Translations under genes and position numbers: made by a program | Shown: piece by piece, positions 48,759 through 60,214 of the stretch | How the letters are laid out: each line of letters begins with the position of its first letter | Position numbering within the stretch: the stretch's first letter is position 1 | The notes under the pieces: model-generated | The model's database searches: none | Told to the model about the DNA's origin: nothing | What the model saw: only the letters and a program-made list of their open reading frames with translations | DNA from: Camelus bactrianus | Taxonomy: Eukaryota > Chordata > Mammalia > Artiodactyla > Camelidae | Direction of reading: 5' to 3' | DNA length: 64,000 nt | NCBI RefSeq assembly: GCF_048773025.1 | Contig: NC_133562.1 | Location: 25,339,001-25,403,000 of the forward strand

Positions 48759-48825
<67 letters not shown>

Positions 48826-48979
48826 CAGTCCCGCAGCCTGGGGAGGGTGGGGCTCCGGCGAAAGGATGAGGGGCGGGTTCCCCTCCCGATCTCAGAGAAG
48901 CTCCCAAAAGGGCAGCGGGCTGCCCATCTGCCCTCACCTCAGGCGGCCGCGAACCATTCAAATAGCCTGCACCAAGAGG

Positions 48980-49447
48980 TACCCGGCGCTCGCGATTGGC
49001 TGAGCCGGACCAGCGCCCCTGGGCGGGGCCGGTCCCCTCGCAGCGGCCGCGTGTCCCGCCCCCACGGAGCGGCTGCGGGTCCCGCCCCGCTGGTGCGCAT
49101 GCGCGCAGTCCCCAGAGGAAAGAGTCTGCGCACACCCCCGCCCGGCCTCCGACTCACGCCGTGGCTCCCTCCCATGTCCGCGGAGGCTTGTGGGCTCGGC
49201 GAGACAGCAAGAGCTGCGGCCGGCAGGGGGCTGTGCGGACCCAAGGCGGCTGCGGTAGCGCCGGCGTGTGGAAAATGCCAGCAGGCGGCGCTTCGGTTCG
49301 TTGCTCGTGTGACGGCCGTTCCCCGCCCCCCCACCCCTGAACCCCCTGCGACCGCCAGGGAAGAACCCGCCCGCGCAGGGGTAACCGCACCGAGACGCTT
49401 CGGCGGGAACGAGGCCGACGGTCGGCTGTGCCGGTTGCGCCCCTGAG
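48980..49447 (+). promoter_or_regulatory. CpG-island promoter and exon 1 of unit 6
   Basis: ATTGG at 48995, NRF1 palindrome at 49094-49104, CTCF-like CCAGCAGGCGGCGC at 49278-49291, donor GT at 49448. Confidence 0.6.
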
Positions 49448-49685
49448 GTGAGTGGGGGCGGCGGCGGCGGCGGCGGCGAGGCGCGGGGCGCGGGAAGGAC
49501 GTGGGTTGCGGCGGCTGCCACCCCGGGTCCCCGCGGCGGAGGGAGGCCGCGCGGGCCTCTGCGGGGCGGGGAGGGCCGGCGCCGTAACTGTTTAGTCTCA
49601 GCTAGTCTGATGTCTAGTTTTGTGCCCTTTGCTATGTCCAATCCTATATGAATTTCTGTTTTTATCTGATCGAATGGGAATAGCC

Positions 49686-49843
49686 CAGTGGTTCTCCAAT
49701 TGGCTGCACATTCAAATTGCTTGGAAAACGTTTTAAAAACATAGGGGCCTGCAGCCTTCCCCAGACAAGTTAATTCAGAATTTCTGAAGGTGGGGCTGAG
49801 GCATTAGTATTTTCTTAAGCTCCCTGTGTGATTATAATGAGTC
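49686..49843 (+). mobile_element. MER5A-like relic, unit 6
   Basis: Identical to the copies in units 3-5, as expected for the shared 5' half. Confidence 0.8.
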
Positions 49844-51941
49844 CAACAATCACTCCCAACTCTAAAACGTTGTGACATTTTATAAAACTTGCCGAGTGAG
49901 AACCTCAGCATGTGTTTCAAATGAGTCCAGAGGAGAGAATTTCCAGTGTCAGATGTTGGTGTTTGTTCTATCATTTGCATTCACAATGTAGGCTGACAAG
50001 GGAAAAAAAAAAAAACCAACAAAAAAATTTAACAGGGAAGGTAGACAGGCCGTGCAAACGAGAGCTCAATCACAGAAGAGCTGTCTCCAGGAGACCAAAG
50101 TCATGCTCTTTCACATTCTAAGTGATTGGTTTGTGCAGTGAACCAAATCTGAGCAGTTCCAATGTTTGAAAATGTAATGACTTAAGTAGAAATACTAATA
50201 TACCCTTCAAGGCCATGAAACATTTCCTTGGCCCTAGGAAACGTGTAACTTCTGTGAGCTCATGTAGGTCAATTTGATGGGCCTCTTATAACCTTAAGAT
50301 TCATCTTGCTCCTTATCTTTCCTCTGCATTAAAATACGTTAATACCAGCTTTGGAATCAAATCAATTCTTTTCTTTTTAAATCTACCTTTTTAAAACTTC
50401 CTTTTTATTTGCAGAATTACCAAGAAGTTGTTAAAAATTACCATGTTTTCTAGCTCTGAATGAAATTAAGCAAAGACCGAAGTACGAAAAGGTCATCAAA
50501 CAAGAGACTGTGAAAGAAACCTAAGAATACCGGTACATTGCTATTGATAGCCTAAAATTTAATTTAAAGTCAGTCCTGAAAATGTGTAATGGTTAAGGAT
50601 TGAGTTTCTATCCTCATCCACATGTTTAAAGAATCATCTGTATTGGCTATCTCTAAGCAAATTAGTGGGAATGGGAGAGGGCGGGGAACAACTCACTAAG
50701 AATCTACTCATCTATAGTCCTTTTATGTTTTCATTTAGAAGGGTAAGCTACTGAATATCATATATATAATGCCGTACATAAAATGTGATAAATGCTGCAC
50801 CTAACACACAAAGTGTGCAATAGAACATAGATGTACAAAGGACTGTGATCTATGAATCAGAACTAGCTGAGTTAACATCAACCCAGTTCCTAGCAAACGT
50901 TGCTAACTTATGGCCATAGCTATCATTTAAGACCCAATACCCCCTTTATAAAAGCAAATATTCTGTAGACCCTCTTCCCTTCCAAATGAGGCACTCTATC
51001 TTCAACTATAATTTTTAAGTACATTTAAATCAATTTAGAATACTGGAATATATGTTATTGTACATTCATAACTATACCATATACCTATTCCTACACCCCG
51101 CTTAATTATAATAAGTAAGTTAGAATCAGGGAAAGCAATATGAGAAATTATCCCACACGGGAAGTTCAGGAAAAATGAAAGAGCAAGGCAGAGATGGACT
51201 CTCAGCTACTAGCAGGCCAGTTTTCTCTGTAGACGATCACAGACAAAGGGGGAAAAATACTCAACTGGAGTATGTATAACATGCTAAGATAAATTACAAT
51301 CTGTCAATGTTGACCAAGAGTGAGGAAGTTTGATATTCCTGTGAATGAGCTATTTATAAACGTACTTATAAACCAATTCAGTGTGTTATGACACGAGTTA
51401 AGAGTGCCAATGAAGTGCCCTGGAAACATTTCATCCCAGAGCCAGCCACATGTCCAAAGATGCATTCAGTCTGTGGTGGGAAAGAAAAGTGGGCCGGGGG
51501 CTCCAGATGAGGGGAGCCGTGTAGCAAGTTGGGGCAAGGACGCAGATGCCAAAGCTGGGCCTGTCCGACAGGGAGCTCAGGAGGGACTCAGCTGCTGCTT
51601 TGGGAGGTGGCAGGAGGTGGGGGGAGGGGATAGCCAGACCCTGGCTCCTGACGCACCCCTCCCCTCCCTTCCTACTTGGGTCCCACACAGCGCCCCTCAC
51701 TGCATCCTGCCTTGGCCTACCTGTGCCCCACATACACCCCGATGCTTCCCTCCCCGTTGCCTGACCCCGAGCCTCCCTGCCTGCTTTCGACCATCCCCAG
51801 TACCCCCATCGTGCCGTGACCTACCTGCACCTGAGGCTCCATCCTGCTTCCCTGCTGGGGACTGGCCTTCTTGGACATGTGCGTCTCCTGGCAAGCTCTG
51901 GAGCCCTGAAATACCTGAAATAACCGTAAGTTCAGGAAAAG

Positions 51942-51947
51942 AATAAA
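51942..51947 (+). terminator. AATAAA poly(A) signal, unit 6
   Basis: AAAAGAATAAAACTC, one base different from the other units just after the hexamer. Confidence 0.45.
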
Positions 51948-52438
51948 ACTCAATGATAAAGAAAATCTCTATCATTTTATTCATTGAATCATGTTGTTTA
52001 TGTTTACATATAAAATATGCATATCTGTGTGCATATGCATGGCTATATTTTGGGGTTTTATGTAATAAAATTACATATTAACATTTTATTTCTTCAAAAC
52101 ATTGAAGCATTGTGGCAAAACGTTAGCATTTAAAAATCTTTCTTTTAAGAAATCAAATCATATACAAGTGCTTGAAGTTTCTTTTTCACCTTTCCTTTAT
52201 CCCATTCCCTTCTTTGCATCCAAAGAGGTAACCGTTATCCTGAAGTCAGTGTTGTTTTACTTTCCCAGCTGTTTTTTTTTTCACCAGTCCCGCGGCCTGG
52301 GGAGGGTGGGGCTCCGGCGAAAGGACGAGGGGCGGGTTCCCCTCCCGATCTCAGAGAAGCTCCCAAAATGGCAGCGGTGTGCCCACCTGCTGCCACCTCG
52401 TGCGGCCGCGAACCATTCAAATCGCTGGCGCCAAAAGG

Positions 52439-52527
52439 TACCCGGCGCTCGCGATTGGCTGAGCCGGACCAGCGCCCCTGGGCGGGGCCGGCCCCCTCCC
52501 AGCGGCCGCGTGTCCCGCCCCCACGCA
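52439..52527 (+). repeat. 3.5 kb macrosatellite, partial unit 7 (right edge)
   Basis: The array stops inside the promoter part. The inverted CCAAT box (52454) and one GC box are kept, but homology ends after CCCCCACGCAG. The NRF1 palindrome, CTCF-like site and donor are absent. Confidence 0.9.
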
Positions 52528-55500
52528 GGGTCCCAGACTGGGACAAGAAGCCTGCCAAGGCCTCGAGCGGCGGGGCCAAGGGCCGGGGTGGGTGGCGTCT
52601 CTAATTCTAGTCCTCACACCCCTGCCTTTGTCCATGTGGAAGACCAAGCACCCGACAGGCGATGGGGCCTGCGGCCAGCTTCTCCCGCGCAGCCCTCACC
52701 CCTGCGTGCAGTCTCAGGACAGTGGGAGGAACTGAGAGCAAGTTAGGGTTGTCGGGCGCTGTTTCCCCAGAACCCGAGTGGAAGTGGTGGCTGGCAGCCT
52801 GTGGAGCTGTGGGCCCCCTGGGCGGACCCTGGGCATCGGACTCCCTCCGAGAGCATGCTCTGGCCCTGGCTGGGGGGCTGGCAGGTGCCCGGAAGTATGA
52901 AACTCCTCAGGGGCTTCCCGGGGGCTCTGAGCTCAGAAGAGGGTGGCCTGGCTTCCACTGCTGCTCGGAGCCGGCCCTCAGCCTGGGGAGGAAGTCACCA
53001 GCTCTCGGGGTTACGTCCCCAAAGTGCCTGGATCTGAGGGGTTAAACAGGCGAGAGAACAGCTCTGTCCAGCTTTTTATTCAAAATTCTTCTACTCAATT
53101 AAGGAGATCATAAAAATGCTAAGCATGTCCCTTTCTTCCCAGGAGCTCAATGGACCGACCCATTGTGGTTTCATATGGGGAGCCCGTGGCCTGGGGGGCT
53201 GCCGAGGCCCTGAATTGGCCTTTGTGCCAGACTGAGCTCATGGCCGGGCTGCGCTGTGGCCAGATGCCCGGTCCAATCCCCTCCCTGCTCCGTTGGCAAG
53301 AGTCCCCGTGACCGTGGCCCTCATCCTGCCCACAGACTCTGCGGAGTGCTTGTCAAGGGCCCTGTTCTGGAACGTTCTCAGCAGACCCTCCTATGGGTCT
53401 GCGTGAGCTCAGCCTGTCATCCCAGGGCGGAGGGCTGGCCTGCCCCATTTTGGACTGGCACTCAGAAGAGGCAGGTGTGGCTGGCATTTGCCTGGCGGTT
53501 CCTGCCTGGGGGGGCCTGGGGAACAGTCCTGGGCAGAGGGCACCTCCTTGCTAGCCCTGCTGGGCACACAGAGGGTGGTGGAGTTACTGTGGTCGTCATT
53601 CTGAGCCACAAATTTAAGAACATTTCTTCTGGGCCGTCCCCCCACCTCAAAATAGCTGATATGCGGCCTGGGCATTGATTTTTTCCAGCTGAACCCCAGG
53701 AGCGGAGCTTCCTCTGTTTCCTGGGTGTTTTGTATGGACCCCTACTTGTTCTGTCGGGGGTGCCACTTCTCCCGAGGGAAGAAAGCCACCAGAGGTTCTG
53801 TTGTAACCTCTGGAATGTGCCTTTTCCTGGAAAGGCTGCAGTGAAATTTCAGGGAGGTGGAGGAGGGGAAAGGCCCCGGGGCTGTTTTCAGGCACAGCTG
53901 GTCACATGACTGTGGCACTTAGGGCCTTGGCATTTTTTAAAGGTGGACATAGAACTGGCGGGAGGTCAGGGCTCTCAGCCTCTGCTCCCCATCCTTAAAC
54001 GCAGCAGCTGCAGGGAGACAGGTGGTGAGGGCGTGTCTTCTGCAGCCTGGCGGTGCCCTGGTGGGTGTGAGCTCCTGTCTGCTTCAGGAAACAGTGAGTC
54101 CAGCCCAGACCTCAGGCTGCCCTCCACATGTGGCCCCCGTGTCCCAGGCGGCCTGGCCTCTGGGGAAGGGGCTGGGAGCCGGGAGCCGCCCGGAGCAGCC
54201 CCAGCTGGCCATCTCTGCCCCCCACGAGTCTGGGCTGCTTGTCTCCACCCCCGTGGGGTGGAGTCACGACTTAGAAAGGCAGAGCTAGTGAGGTTGTCAC
54301 AGTGGAAAAAAATACGACTTCTGTGAGTGAGATTCCCTTACTTAAAGAATAACAGTCATACACGTTCAGCCCCAGATCTGGAAAACAGCCTGTGACCCAG
54401 ACCCTGCTCCGTCCGGTCCCCAGTGCAGGTGGGAGAGGCTGCCGGTCCCTCCGCCGTGTCAGGGTCACCCCAGGCCCGGTCCCTCCGCCCCTCCCCACAT
54501 GCTGTGTGCAAGCCCCCACCTGGGGGCCCCGTCCCGCCCGCGGGGCTGGGGGCAGCCCCACGGAGAAGTGCAGAAGGAACCCCGTGTCTCGCCAGGCCAG
54601 GAGGTTGGGGCTGGAGTCGGTGCGTACGGGGCTGGGACAGGGCGTTTCCCAAGATGAGACAGGCTTCCTGCTCTCCCGGGTTTGTGTCCCGGGCCCTGAC
54701 CCGCTGCAGACAGGGCTGCAGGCTCCACAGAAAGGCGGTGTTACAGCTGCCGTTCTGCACTGCATTACGCTTCAGATTGCTAGTTGTCTTTCTATAAAAG
54801 GTGCAGGTCTGTGAAGGAAGCTCTGGGCTCTGCTCCTCTCTGGGCACCATCAGGGTTGCCTGAGGTTACCACCGCCCTGACCCATCGCTCTTTCTTCCTG
54901 TGTCATCAGTGGAAGGCCTGCGAGAGCCAGGCTTCAACCCAGAGGCAAGGCAGGGAGGGATGTTCTTGTTAAGTGACAGTCAGCGCTCACCTGGGGCGGG
55001 TGGAGAGCGCGGGGCCAGGCTCAGCCCTTGGCCCTGACCAACAGGTGACCGCCACACCGAAAAGGGGCTCACAGCCCCACCTAGGTGGGAACCGCTGACC
55101 AGAGCAGCCACATCTTCCCCAACCACCGGATGGAGGGCCACCCGTGGCCACATCTTTACCGTTCCCTGGGGCAGAGAGGGAAATTTGTAGTAAACATGCA
55201 GTGACTTTGGGGTCACATGCGCAGACTTGGAAAGTGCGATCAGAAACTTCTTTCCTTCTGTTGAAAGTTGACAGTGTCCTTTCTAATATCGCAAGAAATG
55301 CCAGGCCGGGAGACGGCCCAGGTGGCCTCCCTTGGTGCTGGGCGCCACTGCTTGTGGGGACATGCGGTCTGGGCGTGTGTGCCTGTTTCCTGGTGGGGGT
55401 GTCACGGGGGCTTTGCAGGTGCTGTGGGGTTGACGGGGGTCATATGTGTACTATGTGTGTGTACATGAAAGCCGCACCTCTGTCTGGTGACCCTGCAGAC

Positions 55501-55584
55501 CCCGGCCATCACCGGGTGTGGCCGTCGGAGAGGCAGGCCATGGTCCCCGCTGCGCACACACTCACACCTCTTTCCCTCCTGCAG
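52528..55584 (+). other. Non-coding, probably TNS3 intron 5' of the SH2 exon
   Basis: I looked here for the first SH2 exon of tensin (the FWYK...ISRE segment) and did not find it. The sequence up to the CTCCTGCAG acceptor at 55584 has no clear repeat. An open frame through 52528-52602 (lysine/alanine-rich) matches nothing I know. The duplication or assembly junction with TNS3 should lie in this stretch or at the array edge. Confidence 0.5.
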
Positions 55585-55716
55585 CCATCGCCATGCTGAA
55601 GGACAAGGAGCCCAGGGCCTTCATCGTCAGGGACAGCCACTCCTTCCGGGGCGCCTACGGGCTGGCCATGAAGGTGGCCATGCCCCCGCCCTCCGTCCTG
55701 CAGCTGAACAAGAAAG
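55585..55716 (+). CDS. TNS3: TNS3 exon with SH2 FLVR motif, right copy
   Basis: This 132-base exon sits between a CTCCTGCAG acceptor and a GTGGGT donor, phase 1 on both sides. It encodes (A)[17 protein letters not shown], then [22 protein letters not shown], ending LNKK. FIVRDS is the SH2 FLVR motif; its arginine contacts phosphotyrosine. Tensin SH2 domains bind tyrosine-phosphorylated partners such as p130Cas and EGFR. Compared with the human protein as I recall it, KEPRAF replaces KEPGSF, a mild change. The preceding SH2 exon is not visible within the 3 kb upstream. Eighth exon from the end of the gene. Confidence 0.94.
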
Positions 55717-58597
55717 GTGGGTCCCGGACGGCTCTGCTCAGCCCCACCTGCTGCTTAACCTTCCCGCCCATGCGGCCCTGGGGACAGGAACAGCCCTCAC
55801 GGGTCTTCTCAGCATTTCCTGTCTCGGCTCTGTTTTAGGAAGTGCTGCCCAGCTCAAGAACGGAGGTTAATTGTCAGCTTTATTTTTCTGATTGCTCTGA
55901 GCAGGTGACCCAGCCCATGGGTCAGATGCCGGACACGGTGCCCACTCTCAGCCTGTCTGCCTCAGTCCCTCTGAGTTCCGAGCATAAACGTCTAATAAGT
56001 TCCCCTGTCTTCTCCCTGGCTCTCTGTCCAGTGCACACAAGCACACGTGTCCTCCCCTATTACACCAGAGGCGGCTCACCACATGCCTGGCCTTCGTTCC
56101 TCCTCCCAGCCGAGCGTTCTGGTGGATTGAACGCGAGCCGGTGCGGGCCTGGTGTCACCAGGTCACCCCTCGGGGGAGAGGACGGAGCCTTCCGCCCTCC
56201 GGGCCAGGGCTTCGGCCGGTGCCGAGGGCCAGCGGGTACCACGTGGTTCACTCGGGCCTCTTGCTCTGTAACGGGCGCTCCGTGGCTTGACATCGTCAGG
56301 CCCAGGGAAGTGCGTGGTGCCTGCGCACAAGGCGAGCGTTGTCCTGCACCTGGTGGGTGTGCAGTGGACCCAGGCCGCGGGACTGTGGGGAGCCCGCCAT
56401 GCCCTTCCCTCCCCGGGCATCGTAACCCAGCACCACTGTTCCTTCGGGGCCCCAGGTCCCCCGGCTCCGCCCCGCGAGGCCCGTCCAGCTGGCCCCGTGT
56501 CCTGTTGGTGGCCCCCCGGGAGCCTGCAAGCCACCAGCTCCCGGGAACAGCAGACACGCTGTGCTCGGCCTGGCCTCTTCCCAAGAACCCTGGTTCTCTG
56601 CCGGGAGCAGTGCCTAGAAACCGAGCTCCAATCACCAGGTTGCCCTTCGCTTCTGACTCTTGGCTTCCCTCCAGACCAGAGCTGGGGAAGACACCATTTT
56701 TAAAAATTCCTGAACTAAAGCTGATGCCACCAGCTCGCATACAGGGTCACGAGGTCCTTCCTCGCCTTCTCCCTCGGGGACAGGCTTGGCTTCCAGCAAA
56801 TCAGTTTACGTCCTCCCTTCTCTGACCCCTAACACTTACTCTCATTTTTCTTTTTCTGTCACCCTCCTCTTTGCCTTTTTTTTTCTTATCGTTATGCTGC
56901 AAACGCTAAAGAATGGGAGTTTTTTTTTTTTATGGGAGTTTTTTTCTACCTCTCTTTCCCCCTAAACGGAGATTGTGGATGTCAGCACGTCACATGGCTC
57001 TTCCGGGGGGCACCTGGGCTCGCCTGGGGGCAGCGGGCATCAGAATAAGCAGGTTCTGAAGCCCCGGTGTTTAAAAAAGGTGCCGCTGCCCGCTTCCCTC
57101 AGACTCATGCCCAGCACCCAGTCCTTGGGTGAACTCTTTGCTTAAAGCTTCCTGGTGGAAAAGCGCCTGGAGTGAGTTACACCCTGCGGAATGTGAGACT
57201 CGGTGGCCCAGGGGTTATCAGGACGCAGGTGGTGGATGTGTGCACAGCAGCGGGGAGGGGCTGGGAAGGGGTGAGCCCGGGGCCATGGTTGGAAGTGAGG
57301 GAGGGAGATGCTGTGTGCACACCAGCCAGGAGAGGGGAGCCTGGGACGGGAAGGAAGGAAGGAAGGAGGGACCACCACACACTCACTCCTGAGTGGAAAC
57401 CAGGGCTTCTGGAGCTCAGGAGCTGCGTCGGCTTGACTGGGGGATGCAGGCGCTGGGCTGCAGGGAAACCCGTGGCTGACAGTTACAGCAGGAGTCTGGA
57501 GGCAGGAGTCAGAGCCCCGCAGCTGCCCAGCTCCTCTGTCTCCGCTGAGGCTTTTAAAGCGAGGCCACCTTTACCCCTCCTGCGTGCATCGCCTTTCAGG
57601 GAACACAGACGGTGGTGTGTAACTGTCCCCTCCAGGTGTGCAACCTGCCCATCTCTCAGGCTGACCTGCCTCAGCCTTGAGGCAGAGGCCACAAATAGGG
57701 GCTCTTGCAGGGGCAGACATCGGGGCTCACCGGCTTCGCCCGGCCCCTGGATGTGGCATTTGGATTTCAGAGCCCAGGGACAGATCTGAGAGGAGAGCTG
57801 GCCAAACCCGGAAAGAGGCCCACGGGTCCCCATGCCCCACTGGTTTCCCGGGGAGTGGGCAGCCATGGCCGCACGGCTGGGTTCCCGCAGTCACTTCGTG
57901 CCCTGGAACCCTTCCTGCTGGCTACCTGTCCCGCGCAGTGCCGGCACTCAGATGGCTGATGCCGTCTCTGTGTGTAACATGCGTCACGGGAGCCAGCTGG
58001 TCCTGCGTCAGAAGCATGAGTGGTCATGCAGGCTCGTCCCCACGGAGGACCAGGAGCGCCGTGCTGGTCAGCGCAGGGCGGCGGCTCCTGTCCCTTCTGC
58101 TCATCTGTGCTTTCCCTCCCTGGACCACCTGCCGTTCCCTGGCGTTTCATGCTGTGCTTTCTCTCTGGGCTCGTGGGCCGGGTGAACGCAGGTGTGCGGG
58201 GGCCCGCCCTCCGGGGGCTCCTGCAGCTGGCTCGGGGCTCAGTTACCCAGGAGACTGGCACCACCCGGCTCTTTCCCGCAATGAGTTCTGGGGCATCATG
58301 CAGGGTCTGGGTCTCCCTGGCCTCCCGCTCAGGAGGGGAAGGAGCTGGAGTCCACATCACTGGCTCTTAGCTGCTTGTCCGGGTCCCTGGGGACGGTTCT
58401 GCAGGATGTTGCAAACGGTCCCCCGGGGACTCCCCAGCTCCAGGCATGGTCACTGGAGGCGTTCTGGCCGCCCATCCAGGCCATGACCCCCCCCAGCTCA
58501 GCTGCCTCCCGCGGGGCCGAGCTCTCCTTCCCATGTCCCCACCTTCCCAGGCGCTCGGTCTGTAAAACTTCTCTTCCTTTTGAATCTCTTGCCCCAG
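55717..58597 (+). other. TNS3: TNS3 intron within SH2 domain, right copy
   Basis: GC-rich intron of 2.9 kb. It has T-runs near 56877 and 56918-56930 and a GGAAGGAAGGAAGG patch at about 57350. The 327-codon open frame at 55842-56825 has no domain character and lies wholly inside the intron. Confidence 0.75.
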
Positions 58598-58693
58598 CTG
58601 GAGACTTGGCCAACGAACTGGTCCGGCATTTCTTGATCGAGTGCACCCCGAAGGGAGTGCAGTTGAAAGGATGCCCCAACGAGCCGTATTTCG
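58598..58693 (+). CDS. TNS3: TNS3 exon, central SH2, right copy
   Basis: This 96-base exon runs from a GCCCCAG acceptor to a GTGAGT donor, phase 1 both sides. It encodes (A)[19 protein letters not shown] then [18 protein letters not shown] is the strand that holds the SH2 core, and PNEPYFGSL leads into the last strand and helix. It joins in frame to LNKK upstream and to the next exon's GSLTDLV. Confidence 0.94.
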
Positions 58694-58991
58694 GTGAGTG
58701 GCCGAGAGCCCGTGGTCGGCGTCCTGAACCCACAAGCCCGTTCATAGTGGGAGCTGCCTCGGATCCCGCAGGCGGTGTGGCCAGTCCTTTACAGATGGGC
58801 GGGGGGTGTCTCTGCCAAGAACCAGCCGCAGTCCCCTTCCCCCGACCCTTCCCCACCTGCCACGCTCCTCAGTTATTGAGGCTTTGCCCAGAGCCCCCCA
58901 GTAACAGAGCGTGCGCGCTGCTGAAGATAGAAGGGCCCCCTTTCAGAAGGTGCAGTGTGCTAATGCCTCTTTTGTCTTCGCCCGTTCGCAG

Positions 58992-59069
58992 GGAGCCTGA
59001 CGGACTTGGTGTGCCAGCATTCCATCACGCCCCTGGCTCTGCCCTGCAAACTGCTCATTTCAGACAGAG
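58992..59069 (+). CDS. TNS3: TNS3 exon, SH2 C-terminal helix, right copy
   Basis: 78-base exon only 298 bases after the previous one. The acceptor is GTTCGCAG and the donor GTACGC. It encodes (G)[18 protein letters not shown] then [23 protein letters not shown] is the closing helix and strand of the tensin SH2 domain. ISDR stands where I recall IPER in human TNS3. Confidence 0.93.
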
Positions 59070-59787
59070 GTACGCTGCCGGCTGCCCCAGGGCCGCTCTG
59101 GTTGACTGGGTGGGCTCGCCCGCCCGCACAGATGCAGTGAGAACTATCAGACCGGAAGTTCCTTCTGCTCCCACGCTGGGGGTCCGCCCTGAGTAGCCCA
59201 CCCCAGTCACGTAAGAGGTGGTCCCTCTGCACACACAGCCCTCGGTCGTATCTTCACATCGTGGGCTTTGGGAACAGTTTCAGTGGAACAGAGACCCGTG
59301 GCTCAAAATTACAACATGCCTGGACTCAGGGACCTTCAGGGCCATTTACGTGTGAGTTTTATAATTCTGCACGATCACCAGCTGTTGATATTGTTGGCCA
59401 GAGGTGTGGGAAGGGCTCGGCTCTTTCCCTTGGTGTCTGTCTGAAAACACCCACAACACAGATTTAACACAAAGTGGCGTCCACTTCCCCGGACAGCCTC
59501 GAGGTCACAAATTGCATCATGGTCCAGAAAGACGATTCGTTTAAAATACAGGCAAAGCTGACTTGCTTTCTAAGATGCAGTTGTTCGTCTCCATTCACCC
59601 AGAGACGAGGAGGGTGTTTCACTGGGCTGCACCTGCCCCGGACATGGTGACGGTTTCTCCAGGCTGGGCTGTTTTCGCCTGGGGAGACCCCTCTCTCCGC
59701 GAGCTCAGTCACGGGCTTCCCCGCTGTCACGAGGGTTCTTGCCGGCGAGCCGGACCCATGTCTGTGTTTTCTTGCTCCTCCCGGCAG
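59070..59787 (+). other. TNS3: TNS3 intron, right copy
   Basis: Nothing recognised except a polypyrimidine acceptor ending CCCGGCAG. Confidence 0.75.
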
Positions 59788-59865
59788 ATCCGTTGGAGGA
59801 AATAACAGAAAGCTCTCCCCAGACCATGGCCAACTCCGCGACGGAGCTGCTGAAGCAGGGGGCAG
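59788..59865 (+). CDS. TNS3: TNS3 exon, SH2-PTB linker, right copy
   Basis: 78-base exon, phase 1 both sides, ending at a GTGGGT donor. It encodes (D)PLEEITESSPQTMANSATE then LLKQGA, the short acidic linker between the SH2 and PTB domains. It precedes the PTB exon (63400-63568 in this copy; the equivalent left-copy exon is 1106-1274). The match to TNS3 rather than TNS1 or TNS2 is good in this variable linker. Confidence 0.92.
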
Positions 59866-60214
59866 GTGGGTCCCTGCTGCGTCCCCCAAACCTCCCGGTC
59901 CTGGGCACTGCCGGGCTCCTTTCCTCCCCGTGCATCCCGGGAGGTTTCCGTTGGGAAGCTGCACTGGGGCTGGGGGGCCCAGGGGTCGGGGCGGCAGGTC
60001 CAGGACTCCGCAGGCTGATCAGGACCAAATTCCGTGGAATCAAGGTCGAGTCCTGGGTTTTGTTCGGGGGGGTGTGGTGAGGCAGGGCGTGATGACCTGC
60101 CCCTCCAGCTGCAGGCGTGCAGATGTGCACGTGACCAGTGAGTCCACAGAGGGACTCACGCTGCCCCCAGCCCAGGCTGACCCCAGGCGGCGACTCCCTG
60201 GAGCACTGTGTTCT

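Larger units (their letters stand above)
45468..48979 (+). repeat. 3.5 kb macrosatellite, unit 5
   Basis: Complete unit, 3,512 bp. Its poly-T of 62 (48762-48823) is the longest in the array and accounts for the length difference from unit 4. After the poly-T the next GC segment differs from its neighbour by a G in GGTGGGGCTCC, where units 3 and 4 have GGTGGGTCTCC. Confidence 0.95.
48980..52438 (+). repeat. 3.5 kb macrosatellite, unit 6 (mosaic)
   Basis: Last complete unit, 3,459 bp. Its 5' part up to about 50150 matches units 3-5. From about 50156 it carries unit 2-type variants (GCAGTTCCAATG, ATGACTTAAGTAG) plus private changes. The 180-codon frame is open again (51404-51946). Its poly-T is only 10 long, near 52272. 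Confidence 0.95.

Noticed and set aside
52528-52602. Possible coding exon with lysine/alanine-rich reading after GCAG
   Set aside because: The apparent acceptor is the end of the partial macrosatellite unit, the frame stops soon, and the peptide resembles nothing known in tensins.
55842-56825. 327-codon frame between two SH2 exons
   Set aside because: It lies inside an intron with good splice signals on both sides and shows no domain or conserved character; GC-rich sequence gives long frames by chance.
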